This document shows, in pieces, positions 9,197 to 18,089 of a stretch of 64,000 nt of DNA. The stretch's first letter is position 1. Every line of letters begins with the position of its first letter. The stretch lies in assembly GCF_011605345.1 (NCBI RefSeq), contig NZ_JAAOXM010000002.1, positions 682,001 through 746,000 of the forward strand. The letters are read 5' to 3'. Made by a program: the position numbers and the translations under genes. The notes beneath the pieces were generated by a model. The model saw nothing but the letters and a program-made list of their open reading frames with translations, was not told the DNA's origin and did not search any database. The DNA is from Burkholderia sp. D-99 (lineage in GTDB: Bacteria; Pseudomonadota; Gammaproteobacteria; Burkholderiales; Burkholderiaceae).

Positions 9197-9904
9197 ATGG
9201 AAACGATGCAGCTACTTGACGAGCGATTGCGCGGATCGCTGATACAGGACTGGCAGGAACATACGAAACAGCCGGTAGCGGTCGCGACACGTCTACGGGA
9301 ACGTCTGACGCTGCCGATGGGCGAGCAGGATCTCGTCGAGCTCGCGGCGCTCGTCACGCACGTATTCGGCGAGCATCTCGGCGACTGGGAAGCGGGAATG
9401 GACGCTCTCGAACGACTCGTGGACGCGCACGACGATGCGCCGGCCGATGCGCGCCGGCGTATCGATCGCCAGCGTGCGGTGCTCGAGAAATCGCAGGACG
9501 TGCAGGCACCGCTCGACCGGTTCGACGCCGACGATCGCATCTACATCACGGCACTCGCGCTCCCCGCGATCACGCTGCAACAATCGGTGGCGGAAGCGGA
9601 AGCGGCATTCGCCGAAGCGATGCACCTGCTCGCGTCCAGCGACTGCCGCGAACACCGCCGGCTGTTCGGCATCGTCACGGCCAATCTCGTCTGCGACCTG
9701 CTGGAGCGTTCGGCCTTGTCGGCCGCCAGACGGCGCCTGCTGATCCTGCTCGCGGAGAAAAGCCACGCGATCTGGCTGCAGGACGGCGACGAGACGGACC
9801 GGGAAAAAGCCGCGTTCCGGCTGACGCAGTGTTACCAGAAATGCAGGATGCCTGACAACTACGGAAGCGGGCGCTATCCGCGCTATCTTTCGATCGAGCC
9901 GTAA
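9197..9904 (+). CDS. Hypothetical protein, all-helical, cytoplasmic
   Basis: A 235-residue protein I do not recognise. The start METMQLL follows an AACGGAGGAACGC ribosome site; the upstream in-frame extension lacks coding character. It has no signal peptide or membrane segment. The composition is rich in Ala, Leu, Arg, Asp and Glu with amphipathic heptad-like stretches, suggesting a helical bundle. The C-terminus is short and polar with a CYQKC pair of cysteines and aromatic residues. It is divergent from the LysR gene at 8185-9087, which may regulate it. Codon use resembles that of neighbouring real genes. Confidence 0.6.
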   Translation: METMQLLDERLRGSLIQDWQEHTKQPVAVATRLRERLTLPMGEQDLVELAALVTHVFGEHLGDWEAGMDALERLVDAHDDAPADARRRIDRQRAVLEKSQDVQAPLDRFDADDRIYITALALPAITLQQSVAEAEAAFAEAMHLLASSDCREHRRLFGIVTANLVCDLLERSALSAARRRLLILLAEKSHAIWLQDGDETDREKAAFRLTQCYQKCRMPDNYGSGRYPRYLSIEP

Positions 9905-10107
9905 CGGCGGGCGGCATACGAACCGAGACAAGACACGGCGCGTCTCGCTATGCAAGCGGGATCTGGACCTGCCTGACGCAAGCGCGTCGGGCATCGTCCG
10001 CGTCAAGGAACTGGTCGGCCCGTACGGCGTGCGGCTGACCGACATATCGGTCGTCACGTCGACCGCGGCCGGCAAGTAGTGCCGTCTCGCAACACACCAC
10101 CGCCGGC
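9905..10107 (+). other. Intergenic stretch with a possible gene tail
   Basis: In one + frame a stretch ending in TAG at 10077-10079 reads like a protein C-terminus (DASASGIVRVKELVGPYG, then LTDISVVTSTAAGK). It has no plausible start and no recognised family, so it is either chance or the 3' end of a lost gene. It adjoins the proV-like remnant, which supports this being a deletion scar. Confidence 0.2.
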
Positions 10108-10216
10108 TCGGTTCACACTCGTGCGCCTCTCCACGAACCGCCTCACATCATCGTCGGCCGGCCGCGACGGAATATCGTCCGGCGCGCCGTCGAGCAGGAT
10201 CGCGATCCGGTCGCCG
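10108..10216 (-). pseudogene. Remnant of the 3' end of a ProV-type ABC ATPase gene
   Basis: Read leftward this gives GDRIAILLDG, a gap, then APDDIPSRPADDDVRRFVERR. It matches the C-terminus of the intact ATPase gene at 12304-13125 ([31 protein letters not shown]), with roughly eight residues (around TLVQVGT) deleted. The stop codon TGA is changed (TCA to TCG on the + strand). Only about 35 codons survive. It is either a partial duplication of the local transporter gene or the last trace of a lost paralogous operon. Confidence 0.7.
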
Positions 10217-10224
10217 TGCCCGCC

Positions 10225-11118
10225 TCAATCCCCCGCCCCGCCCTGCACCGGCACATCGCCAAACACCCGCACGATGTGATCGATCATCGCGCTCATCCGC
10301 GCGGTATGCCGCAAATCCTTGTGCGTCACCATCCAGACTTCGTAAGGACGCGCCGACGTACGCGCCGGCCACACACGCACCAGCGCGTCGCGCTCCGCGA
10401 TCGGCACCGGGAGTTCGGCGAGCCCGAGCCCGGCGCGTGCCGCCGCGCGCAGCATCAGATTCGAATTCAGTCCCGACACGATCCGCCCCGCGCGCACCGG
10501 CTCGCCGACCACCGTGAGCGGGCTGCGCGCATTCAGGTGCGGCAGGAAGCACACGAGGTCATGCCCTTCGAAGCCGGTGCCGGGCACCGGTTCGCCATGC
10601 CGCTCCAGGTATTCCTCCGACGCGTACAACCCCGTCGGCCACGCGGCGAGCCGGCGCGTCAGCAGATCGGGATTGTCGGGCTTGATCGTGCGGATCGCGA
10701 TGTCCGCCTCGCGCTTGGCCAGGTTCTCCACCTGCGTCGACGTGTTGAGCAGCACGCGCACGTCCGGATGCTCGTCGTGCAGGTTGCGCATCGCGCGCAT
10801 CACGAATTCGAGCCCGATCGTATCGGTCGTCGTCACGCGCACGTCGCCCGCTAGGCGCCGGTCGACGCCCTGGGTCTGCCGCACCAGGTCGATCGCCGAC
10901 TGTTCCATCTTCTCCACGTTGCGCAGCGCGACCTCGCCCACCGCGGTCGGCACGTACCCGGCCGAGGTGCGCAGGAACAGCGTCGCGCCGAGCGCGCGCT
11001 CGAGCGCCGCGAGCCGCCTGCCGACCGTCGCCTGGTCGAGCCCGACCGCCCGCGCGGCGCCGCGCAGGCTGCGTTCCCGGTGGATCGCGAGAAAAATCCG
11101 TGCGTCGTCCCAGTTCAA
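10225..11118 (-). CDS. LysR-family regulator
   Basis: A 297-residue LysR regulator. I prefer the TTG start giving MNWDDARIFLAIHRE, with GGAG about 8 bases upstream, over the ATG 66 bases further out: the longer form would add basic low-complexity residues and run through a perfect palindrome. The HTH is near residues 17-36 (RGAARAVGLDQATVGRRLAAL). It is divergent from the quinone oxidoreductase gene at 11239, its likely target. It resembles regulators often found beside oxidoreductases, but the inducer is unknown. Confidence 0.85.
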   Translation of the reverse strand: MNWDDARIFLAIHRERSLRGAARAVGLDQATVGRRLAALERALGATLFLRTSAGYVPTAVGEVALRNVEKMEQSAIDLVRQTQGVDRRLAGDVRVTTTDTIGLEFVMRAMRNLHDEHPDVRVLLNTSTQVENLAKREADIAIRTIKPDNPDLLTRRLAAWPTGLYASEEYLERHGEPVPGTGFEGHDLVCFLPHLNARSPLTVVGEPVRAGRIVSGLNSNLMLRAAARAGLGLAELPVPIAERDALVRVWPARTSARPYEVWMVTHKDLRHTARMSAMIDHIVRVFGDVPVQGGAGD

Positions 11119-11134
11119 GCGCCTTCTCCGGTGT

Positions 11135-11150
11135 GATGCAAATTTGCATC
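11135..11150. promoter_or_regulatory. Perfect 16-bp palindrome, likely LysR operator
   Basis: GATGCAAATTTGCATC is a perfect palindrome in the 120-bp divergent region between the LysR gene (TTG start at 11118) and the quinone oxidoreductase gene (ATG at 11239). Its position and the TTGCA core fit autoregulation plus control of the divergent gene. A half-site-like GCGCAAATT lies at about 11171-11179. Confidence 0.6.
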
Positions 11151-11238
11151 TGTGGTCGTGAAAATCGCTGCGCAAATTCATCAACGCCCAAGCCTATACT
11201 TTTTTCACCGACCACTCACCTGTCTTTTAGAGGCAAAC

Positions 11239-12270
11239 ATGTCCGATACGCTCTCCTCCGTCCCCGCCGACATGGCGGCAGTCGAAATCACCCGCCCCGG
11301 CGGCCCCGACGTCCTGGCGACCGCACGTCGCCCCGTGCCGCGGCCGAAGGCCGACGAAGTGTTGATCCGGGTTCACGCCGCCGGCGTGAACGGCCCGGAC
11401 GTGCTGCAACGCAAGGGGCTGTACAACCCGCCGCCCGGCGCATCCGACATCCCGGGCCTGGAAATCGCGGGCGAAGTCGTCGCGACCGGCGAAGCCGTGC
11501 ACGGCTTCGCGCCGGGCGACCGGGTCAGCGCGCTGGTGACGGGCGGCGGCTATGCGGAATACGCGGTCGCCCATCACCTCACGACGATGAAGCTGCCCCC
11601 TGGACTCGACATGATCGAAGCCGCGGCGATGCCGGAAACGTTCCTGACTGTCTGGCTGAACCTGATCCAGCGCGGGCGGCTGCAGGCGGGCGAATCGGTG
11701 CTGATCCACGGCGGCGCGTCTGGCATCGGCACCACCGCGACGATGATCGCGAAGGCGATGGGCGCATCGACCATCATCACGACGGTCGGCTCGGAAGCGC
11801 ATCGCGCCGCGAGCCTGCAGCTCGGCGCGGATCACGCGATCAACTACCGCGAACAGGATTTCGTCGCGGAAGTCGACAGGATCACCGCCGGCAAGGGCGT
11901 GGACGTGATCCTCGACATCATCGCGGGCGACTACGTCGCGCGCAATTACCGGGCCGCGGCAATGAACGGGCGGATTCTGCAGGTCAGCGCGCTCAACGGG
12001 CCGGCGAAGGAACTCGACGTGTGGCCGATGATGACCAAGCGCCTCACGCACATCGGTTCGACGCTGCGTTCGCGCACGCCGGAGGAGAAGGGCGCGCTCA
12101 TCGCCGAACTCGAACGGCACCTGTGGCCGCACGTCGCGGCGGGCACGGTCAAGCCGCAGGTGTTCCGCACCTTCCCGCTCGACGACGCGCGCGGCGCACA
12201 CGTGCTGATCGACTCGGGCGTGCACGTCGGCAAGATCGTGCTGACGACGGCCGCGCACCGCGCGCAGTGA
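11239..12270 (+). CDS. Zinc-independent NAD(P)H:quinone oxidoreductase, PIG3 family
   Basis: A 343-residue medium-chain dehydrogenase/reductase. Features seen are the PIG3-type N-terminal segment (AAGVNGPDVLQRKGLYNPPPG), a DIPGLEIAGEV segment, and the nucleotide-binding HGGASGIGTTATMIAKAMGA near residue 155. Catalytic-zinc ligands of alcohol dehydrogenases are absent, as expected for quinone reductases. The start MSDTLSS follows AGAGGC. It is divergent from a LysR gene with a palindromic operator between, so it is probably induced by a quinone or reactive carbonyl. Confidence 0.88.
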   Translation: MSDTLSSVPADMAAVEITRPGGPDVLATARRPVPRPKADEVLIRVHAAGVNGPDVLQRKGLYNPPPGASDIPGLEIAGEVVATGEAVHGFAPGDRVSALVTGGGYAEYAVAHHLTTMKLPPGLDMIEAAAMPETFLTVWLNLIQRGRLQAGESVLIHGGASGIGTTATMIAKAMGASTIITTVGSEAHRAASLQLGADHAINYREQDFVAEVDRITAGKGVDVILDIIAGDYVARNYRAAAMNGRILQVSALNGPAKELDVWPMMTKRLTHIGSTLRSRTPEEKGALIAELERHLWPHVAAGTVKPQVFRTFPLDDARGAHVLIDSGVHVGKIVLTTAAHRAQ

Positions 12271-12303
12271 GCGCGGTACGCGGCGTGGTCGGCGTGACGC
12301 GCG

Positions 12304-13125
12304 TCAGTTCATGCTCGAGCGCTTCTCGACGAACCGCCGCACATAATCGTCCGCCGGACGCGACAGGATGTCGTCCGGCGTGCCGACCTGCACGAGCGTG
12401 CCGTCACGCAGGATCGCGATCCGGTCGCCGATGCGCAGCGCCTCGTCGAGATCGTGCGTGATGAACACGATCGTCTTCGAAAGCGTCGCCTGCAATTCGA
12501 GCAACTGATCCTGCATCTCGGTGCGGATCAGCGGATCGAGCGCGGAGAACGCTTCGTCCATCAGCAGCACGTCGGTATCGGCCGCCAGCGCGCGCGCCAG
12601 CCCGACACGCTGCCGCATCCCGCCCGACAGCTCGTCCGGATAATGATCGCCATACCCGTCGAGCCCGACCTTCGTCAGCCAGTTGCGCGCGGCCTCGGCC
12701 GCGTCGTGCCGCTTCTCGCCGCGCGTGCGCAGCGCATACGCGGCGTTGTCGAGCACGGTCTGGTGCGGCAGCAGCCCGAAGTTCTGAAACACCATGCTGA
12801 CCTTGAAGCGGCGCAGCTCGCGCAGCCCGTGCGCGTCGAGCTTGATCACATCGCTGCCGTCGATCACGATCTCGCCGGCCGTCGGTTCGATCAGCCGGTT
12901 GAAGTGCCGCACGAGCGTCGACTTCCCCGAGCCCGACAGCCCCATGATCACGAAGATCTCGCCCGACTCGATGCCGAGGCTCACGTCGTAGAGCCCGACG
13001 TTGCAGCCCGTTTCGGCCAGCACGTCGGCCTTGCGCTTGCCCGAGCGCAGCAGGTCGAGCACACGCGCATGCGCGGCCTGCGGCCCGAACAGCTTGTACA
13101 CGTGTTTGACGTCGATGGTCGCCAT
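12304..13125 (-). CDS. Quaternary-amine (glycine betaine/choline type) ABC transporter ATP-binding protein
   Basis: A 273-residue ATPase of the ProV/OpuA/ChoV group: Walker A GLSGSGKS near residue 62, Q-loop VFQNFGLLP, signature LSGGMRQR, Walker [14 protein letters not shown] and H-loop THD. It lacks the C-terminal CBS pair of E. coli ProV, so it is the short form. Cytoplasmic, it powers uptake of a quaternary amine with the permease and binding protein transcribed just upstream (14 bases before its start). A decayed copy of its C-terminus lies at 10108-10216. Specificity is family knowledge, not seen. Confidence 0.9.
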   Translation of the reverse strand: MATIDVKHVYKLFGPQAAHARVLDLLRSGKRKADVLAETGCNVGLYDVSLGIESGEIFVIMGLSGSGKSTLVRHFNRLIEPTAGEIVIDGSDVIKLDAHGLRELRRFKVSMVFQNFGLLPHQTVLDNAAYALRTRGEKRHDAAEAARNWLTKVGLDGYGDHYPDELSGGMRQRVGLARALAADTDVLLMDEAFSALDPLIRTEMQDQLLELQATLSKTIVFITHDLDEALRIGDRIAILRDGTLVQVGTPDDILSRPADDYVRRFVEKRSSMN

Positions 13126-13139
13126 GTCTGTCTCCGTTC

Positions 13140-14105
13140 CTATGCGCGCGACGATTGCGTCGCCTGATTCGAATCGACGCCCGCCGACTGCGCCTTGCGC
13201 GGCAGCCGGTATGGCACGCGCGACGCGCCCTTCTGCCGGCGCTGCTGCGCGAGCCGGCGGCGCGCACGCCGCTCCTGGCCGAAGCCCTGGCTGATCCGGT
13301 CGATCACGATTGCGAGGATCACGATCGCGAGGCCGGCCTGCGTGCCCTTGCCGACGTCGAGCGTCTGGATGCCCGCGAGCACGTCCTCGCCGAGCCCGCG
13401 CGAGCCGATCATCGACGCGATCACGACCATCGACAGCGCCATCATCGTCGTCTGGTTGATGCCGGCCATGATGCTCGGCCGCGCGAGCGGCAGCTGCACG
13501 TTGACGAGCAATTGCCAGCGCGTCGTGCCGAACGCACGCGCGGCTTCCGTCACGTCCGGATCGACCTGGCGGATACCGAGATCGGTCAGGCGGATCAGCG
13601 GCGGCAGCGCATAGATGATCGTCGCGAGGATCGCGGGCACCTTGCCGAGCCCGAACAGCATCAGCACCGGGATCAGGTACACGAAGCTCGGCAGCGTCTG
13701 CATCACGTCGAGCACGGGCAACAGCATCCGCCGCAGCCACGCGCTGCGCGAGGCAAGGATGCCGACCGGCACGCCGATCGCGACCGACAGCACCGTCGAG
13801 ACGAGCATCAGCGCGAGCGTCTGCATCAGCTTGTCCCACAGGCCGAAGCAGCCGATCGCGTAAAGCAGCAGCATGAAGAGCACGCCGAGGCCGATACGGC
13901 GCGTCGCATTCCACGCGATCGCGCCGACGACCAGCAGCACGAGCCACGGCGGCGCGACACGCAGCGCGCCTTCGAGCGGCACGAGCAGGTAGCGCAGCAC
14001 GAGCACGCTGAAGTGATGGAAGCTGTCGCCGTATTGCGCGACGAACGTCTCGAGCGCGCTGTTCACCCAGTCGGCGATCGACAGGTGCAGAAAGAAGCCG
14101 TTCAT
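13140..14105 (-). CDS. Quaternary-amine ABC transporter permease, ProW-like
   Basis: A 321-residue inner-membrane permease with about seven hydrophobic segments. It has the binding-protein-dependent transport signature around residues 200-235 ([14 protein letters not shown]) and the ProW-type [20 protein letters not shown] segment. The C-terminal 50 residues are basic and polar ([12 protein letters not shown]), probably cytoplasmic. It sits between the ATPase and the binding protein of the same operon. Confidence 0.9.
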   Translation of the reverse strand: MNGFFLHLSIADWVNSALETFVAQYGDSFHHFSVLVLRYLLVPLEGALRVAPPWLVLLVVGAIAWNATRRIGLGVLFMLLLYAIGCFGLWDKLMQTLALMLVSTVLSVAIGVPVGILASRSAWLRRMLLPVLDVMQTLPSFVYLIPVLMLFGLGKVPAILATIIYALPPLIRLTDLGIRQVDPDVTEAARAFGTTRWQLLVNVQLPLARPSIMAGINQTTMMALSMVVIASMIGSRGLGEDVLAGIQTLDVGKGTQAGLAIVILAIVIDRISQGFGQERRARRRLAQQRRQKGASRVPYRLPRKAQSAGVDSNQATQSSRA

Positions 14106-14175
14106 GTTGATTCTCCGTCGCGCCGCGAAGGCGCGTGACGGCGGCGGCGGGCGCGGGCCCGCCGCCGCGCGCAGG

Positions 14176-15231
14176 TTACGCGCCCTTCAGGCTGCCGGCG
14201 ATCTTCTGCGCGACGTCGGCCGGCACCCACTGCTTCCACATGTCCTGGCGGGTCTTCAGGAACTGCGTGGCCATCGCCGCGCCGTCGATCTTCTTCGTCG
14301 TCATCTCGAGGATCGTCTGGTTCAGGAAGTCCATCGGAAAACGCACCTTGCCGAATACGCCGACGAGATCGGGATTCGCATCGGCGAACGGCTTCGACAC
14401 GCCCACCGTCAGCCGCGACACCATGTACGACGACGCGCACTGGTGCGTGCTGCTCTCGTCGCGCAACGTCTTCCAGCATGCTTCGTTATAGGCCGGCATC
14501 TTCAGCGCCGTGAACTTGTATTTCGCCATCAGCGCGGCCGGGCCCCAGTAATAGAACACGATCGGCGCGCCGCGCTGGTACGCGGACGCGATCGCCGCGT
14601 CGAGCGCCGCGCCGGTGCCCGGATGGAAGTTCGTGTACGACTGGTCGAGCTTCAGCACCTTCAGGAGACGCGTGTTCACGCGCTCGCAGTCCCAGCCCGT
14701 CGGGCAGTTCAGGAAGCGGCCCTTGTCCGGTTCCTCCTCGTCGGCGAACACCTGCTTGAACTTCGGCAGATCGTCGACCGATACGAGCCCGGGCGCGACC
14801 GGCTTGATGTTGCGCGCCGGATCGCCCTTCACCACGTAGTCGGGCACGAACCAGCCTTCGGTCGTGCCGCCCGGCAGCGTGTCGCCGATCAGCTTCACGG
14901 CGCCCGACGCGACGGCCTTCGCGGTGATCTCGCTGCGGCCCGTCCACTGCTCGGCCCAGATCTGCAGGTCGTTGCGCGCAAGCGCCGTTTCGGTCGCGGC
15001 CGTGCTGCCCGGCACGACGTCCGTCTTGCAGCCGTAGCCCTTCTCCATGATCTGCCGCAGCACTTCGGTCGCAAACGACCCGCTCTCCCACGTGATGCCC
15101 GCGAAATGGACCGTCTTGCCGTCGGCGCACGCGCCGCCGGCCGCGTGGGCCGCCGGCGCGGCGTGGGCCGCCGGCGCGGACAGGATCGCCGCGGCGGCGA
15201 GAAGGACCGTTTTCAGTCGTCGAATCTGCAT
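14176..15231 (-). CDS. Quaternary-amine ABC transporter substrate-binding protein
   Basis: A 351-residue periplasmic binding protein, first gene of the three-gene transporter operon. The start MQIRRLKTVLL gives a classic signal peptide ending in AHA; the mature start contains a duplicated APAAHA element. The fold segments match the OpuAC/ProX family (KTVHFAGITWESG, AEQWTGRSEI, YYWGPAALMAKYKF). Aromatic residues for cation-pi binding are plentiful (W, Y), fitting glycine betaine, choline or a related ligand. The operon is divergent from a porin across a 570-base regulatory gap. Confidence 0.88.
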   Translation of the reverse strand: MQIRRLKTVLLAAAAILSAPAAHAAPAAHAAGGACADGKTVHFAGITWESGSFATEVLRQIMEKGYGCKTDVVPGSTAATETALARNDLQIWAEQWTGRSEITAKAVASGAVKLIGDTLPGGTTEGWFVPDYVVKGDPARNIKPVAPGLVSVDDLPKFKQVFADEEEPDKGRFLNCPTGWDCERVNTRLLKVLKLDQSYTNFHPGTGAALDAAIASAYQRGAPIVFYYWGPAALMAKYKFTALKMPAYNEACWKTLRDESSTHQCASSYMVSRLTVGVSKPFADANPDLVGVFGKVRFPMDFLNQTILEMTTKKIDGAAMATQFLKTRQDMWKQWVPADVAQKIAGSLKGA

Positions 15232-15355
15232 GGTGGGTCGTCTCCAAATCGAATCTGTTGTTTGTGCGTCGCGGCATGCGCGGCGACCGGCGAATCGTGC
15301 ATCCAGCCACGTCCGGTCAGTCTGCATGTTTCAGCCGCCAATATGTTTAGGGAAA

Positions 15356-15601
15356 CGAGTAATTCCGATCATTGCAATCGGCAGCGTCAATCGATCGCCG
15401 GGTGCCCCGCGAAGCCCGCCGGGCGGGCTTCTCGACCGATTTACCGGGCCCGCGCACGGCCCCGCCCGGGCTGCGTCGCGGCCCCGTTTGGCTAGTGCTC
15501 GACCGGCGTTGAAGCGCCGGGCCGCGCACCCCGTTTCGACTGTCGAAACCGCCTGTCGCGACCCCATTGGCGAACCCGATCCCATCCATCGAAATTACTC
15601 G
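15356..15601. promoter_or_regulatory. Pair of 14-bp sites in inverted orientation between the transporter operon and the porin
   Basis: CGAGTAATTCCGAT at 15356-15369 recurs inverted at 15588-15601 with one mismatch (CGAGTAATTTCGAT). One copy is near the binding-protein gene and the other nearer the porin gene, in the 570-base gap 15232-15801. They may be two operators of one regulator (looping) or the terminal repeats of a 246-bp miniature element. No gene is supported in the gap. Confidence 0.45.
15533..15549. promoter_or_regulatory. Palindromic site GTTTCGAC-T-GTCGAAAC
   Basis: Perfect 8-bp arms with a single central base, inside the transporter/porin divergent region and about 250 bases upstream of the porin start. 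Such symmetry fits a dimeric repressor (TetR- or MarR-like), but no regulator gene is adjacent. Confidence 0.45.
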
Positions 15602-15801
15602 CTTTCGGATCCTTTTCGGCTTGGGAAGAATGCGCGGTGTCAACGGAGGAGACACGACCCGGCACAGCCGGTCGCCGCGCCGCCGCGCATTGCGCGCTTC
15701 CGGCGCCGCGCGCGCTGCGCCAGGTCGCCCCGGATGACGGGGCGCGCCTCGCCGGACGCGCTCACGACAACCGATACAAGCTGGACATCCCGGAGATCTC
15801 A

Positions 15802-16953
15802 ATGAAAAAGACCCTGACGGCGCTCGCCGTAACGGCAACCTTCGCAGCCCCCGTGTTCGCGCAAAGCAGCGTCACGCTGTACGGCGTGATCGACGAAGGC
15901 CTGAACTACACGAACAACGTCGGCACCGGCCACGTCTACGAGATGGCGAGCGGCTACGCGCAAGGCAGCCGCTGGGGCCTGAAGGGCAGCGAGGATCTTG
16001 GCGGCGGCATGAAGGCGATCTTCCAGCTCGAAAACGGCTTCGACGTGAACACCGGCCGGCTCAACCAGGGCGGCCGCATGTTCGGCCGCCAGGCATATGT
16101 CGGCCTGAGCCAGGCGCAGTACGGCACGCTGACGTTCGGCCGCCAGTACGACTCCGTCGTCGACTATCTCGCGCCGACCACCGCCAACGGCAACTGGGGC
16201 GGCTACCTGCTCGCGCACCCGTTCGACAACGACAACACCGACAACTCGTTCCGCCTCGACAACACGGTGAAGTACGCGAGCCCGAACTTCGGCGGCTTCA
16301 CGTTCGGCGGCGCATACAGCTTCAGCAACAGCACGAACTTCTCGGACAACCGCGCGTACAGCTTCGGCGCGCAATACCAGAACAACGGCCTGCTGATCGG
16401 CGCCGCGTACCTGCAGGCGAACCACCCGGGCGACGGCTCGGCCGGCGCGATCACCGCGAACGACGCGAGCTACATCGCCGAGCGCATGCGCGTGTTCGGC
16501 GCGGGCATCAACTACACGTTCGGCCAGGCGACGGTCGGCTTCGCGTACACGAACTCGAACTACAAGAACCCGACCGGCAACGGCTACCTCGGCACGCCGG
16601 GCGCGATCATCGCCCCGGGCGCGACGGTCAGCGCGATCAAGTACCAGAACTTCGAGCTGAACGGTTCGTACCAGATCACGCCGGCGTTCATGGTGGGCGC
16701 GCAGTACGTGCTGTCGCTCGAGAAATACGACGCATCGACCGGCAACGCGAAGCCGAAGATCCACTCGGCCGGGCTGATGGCCGACTACAACCTGTCGAAG
16801 CGCACCGACGTGTACGTACAGGCCGCGTACCAGCACATCGCCGGCGACAAGACGAACTCGATCCTCGACAACGCGTTCATCCCCGGTACCGACGCACCGT
16901 CGTCGACGTCGAACCAGGTGGCCGTGCGTCTCGCGCTGCGCCACAAGTTCTGA
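15802..16953 (+). CDS. Outer-membrane porin, Burkholderia-type (Porin_4)
   Basis: A 383-residue general porin. The start MKKTLTALAVTATFAAPVFA is a signal peptide ending at AQ; the mature protein begins with the typical SSVTLYGVIDEGLNY strand. Repeated amphipathic beta strands with GxxxG and aromatic girdle residues run to the C-terminal signature ALRHKF (terminal Phe for outer-membrane insertion). It contains the usual FGRQAYVGLS and LTFGRQYDSV loop-3 region. It is monocistronic, followed by a rho-independent terminator. It is divergent from the quaternary-amine transporter, so the two may be coregulated for osmoprotectant or nutrient entry. Confidence 0.95.
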   Translation: MKKTLTALAVTATFAAPVFAQSSVTLYGVIDEGLNYTNNVGTGHVYEMASGYAQGSRWGLKGSEDLGGGMKAIFQLENGFDVNTGRLNQGGRMFGRQAYVGLSQAQYGTLTFGRQYDSVVDYLAPTTANGNWGGYLLAHPFDNDNTDNSFRLDNTVKYASPNFGGFTFGGAYSFSNSTNFSDNRAYSFGAQYQNNGLLIGAAYLQANHPGDGSAGAITANDASYIAERMRVFGAGINYTFGQATVGFAYTNSNYKNPTGNGYLGTPGAIIAPGATVSAIKYQNFELNGSYQITPAFMVGAQYVLSLEKYDASTGNAKPKIHSAGLMADYNLSKRTDVYVQAAYQHIAGDKTNSILDNAFIPGTDAPSSTSNQVAVRLALRHKF

Positions 16954-17013
16954 CGCAACCCGGTTCTCCGTTCTTCACGCGACACCCGCGCCGGTCGGCC
17001 CGAGGTGTCTTCG

Positions 17014-17049
17014 CCCGCCCGCAAGCGCAAGCCTGCCGGCGGGTTTTTT
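17014..17049 (+). terminator. Rho-independent terminator of the porin gene
   Basis: CCCGCCCGC pairs with GCCGGCGGG (one mismatch), followed immediately by six T residues, 60 bases after the porin stop. Confidence 0.8.
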
Positions 17050-17279
17050 CATGCGCGGCGCAACGCGTGACCGGCCGATGCCGCCGGAACGGGTAACGGG
17101 CGCGCAACGGCCCCGTCAAGCGTGACAGGTCAACGGACGACGATCCGTCGATACAATGTGAGCCTCCGCAACGGCCGCCATCCACACCTTCGTCGATGCC
17201 GGCCGTCGCCTTCGTCGCGCACGGCCCGCCGCGTTCTGCCTGCACCGCGTGCCTGCCGCACATCTCCGAGGAGTGTCAC

Positions 17280-18089
17280 TTGAAGCACTGGCGCCGCGCG
17301 CTGTTCACCTTCACCGCCGGCCTTTTGGCCACCACGACTTCCCATGCCCGCCCGATCTGCACCGTCGTCGCCGACGCCGCCACCGGCCAGGTGCTCGTGC
17401 AGCAAGGCGACTGCGCGACCCGCGTGACGCCGGCGTCGACGTTCAAGGTCGCCATCAGCCTGATGGGCTTCGATGCGGGCGTCCTGAAGGACGAGCACAC
17501 CCCGACGCTCGACTTCCACGCCGGCTACCCCGACTGGGGCGGCGCGCCGTGGCGCGAGCCGACCGATCCGGCGCGGTGGATGAAGCTGTCGGTGTTCTGG
17601 TACTCGCAGCAGGTCACGCAGGCGCTCGGGCAGGCGCGCTTTCAGCAGTACACGAATGCATTCGGCTACGGTAACGCGGACGCCACCAGTCAGGCGGGTG
17701 AGCTGAACGGCGTGATGGGCGCATGGGTCAACGCGTCGCTGCGCATCTCGCCGCTCGAACAGGTCGCCTTCATGCGCAAGATCGCGAACCGGACGCTGCC
17801 CGTCAGCGCGCACGCGTACGACATGACCGAGCGCATCACGCTGATCGACACGCAGCCCGGCGGCTGGATCGTGCACGGCAAGACGGGCACCGGGTCGCCG
17901 GGGCGCAAGTACGATGCGTCGCACGCGTACGGCTGGTTCGTCGGCTGGGCGGCCAAAGGGCCGCGCAAGCTCGTGTTCGCCTACCTGATTCAGGACGACG
18001 AGCGGCAGACGCCGAACGCCGGCCTGCGCGCACGCGATACCTTCCTGACGACGCTGCCGGCCCTCGCCGAAGCGGGTGGCACGCAATGA
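17280..18089 (+). CDS. Class D (OXA-type) beta-lactamase
   Basis: A 269-residue serine beta-lactamase starting at TTG (LKHWRRALF), with GAGGAG upstream and a signal peptide ending near SHA (residues 21-23). Motifs in order: STFK (53-56, nucleophile Ser and carbamylated Lys), SVF (104-106, where most class D enzymes have SxV), YGN (130-132) and KTG (201-203). The length is typical of the family. It hydrolyses beta-lactams in the periplasm; an intrinsic chromosomal OXA is common in Burkholderia. Its stop overlaps the start of an acyltransferase-3 gene (ATGA), so the two are cotranslated. The Val-to-Phe change in motif II may affect the hydrophobic active-site wall. Confidence 0.9.
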   Translation: MKHWRRALFTFTAGLLATTTSHARPICTVVADAATGQVLVQQGDCATRVTPASTFKVAISLMGFDAGVLKDEHTPTLDFHAGYPDWGGAPWREPTDPARWMKLSVFWYSQQVTQALGQARFQQYTNAFGYGNADATSQAGELNGVMGAWVNASLRISPLEQVAFMRKIANRTLPVSAHAYDMTERITLIDTQPGGWIVHGKTGTGSPGRKYDASHAYGWFVGWAAKGPRKLVFAYLIQDDERQTPNAGLRARDTFLTTLPALAEAGGTQ

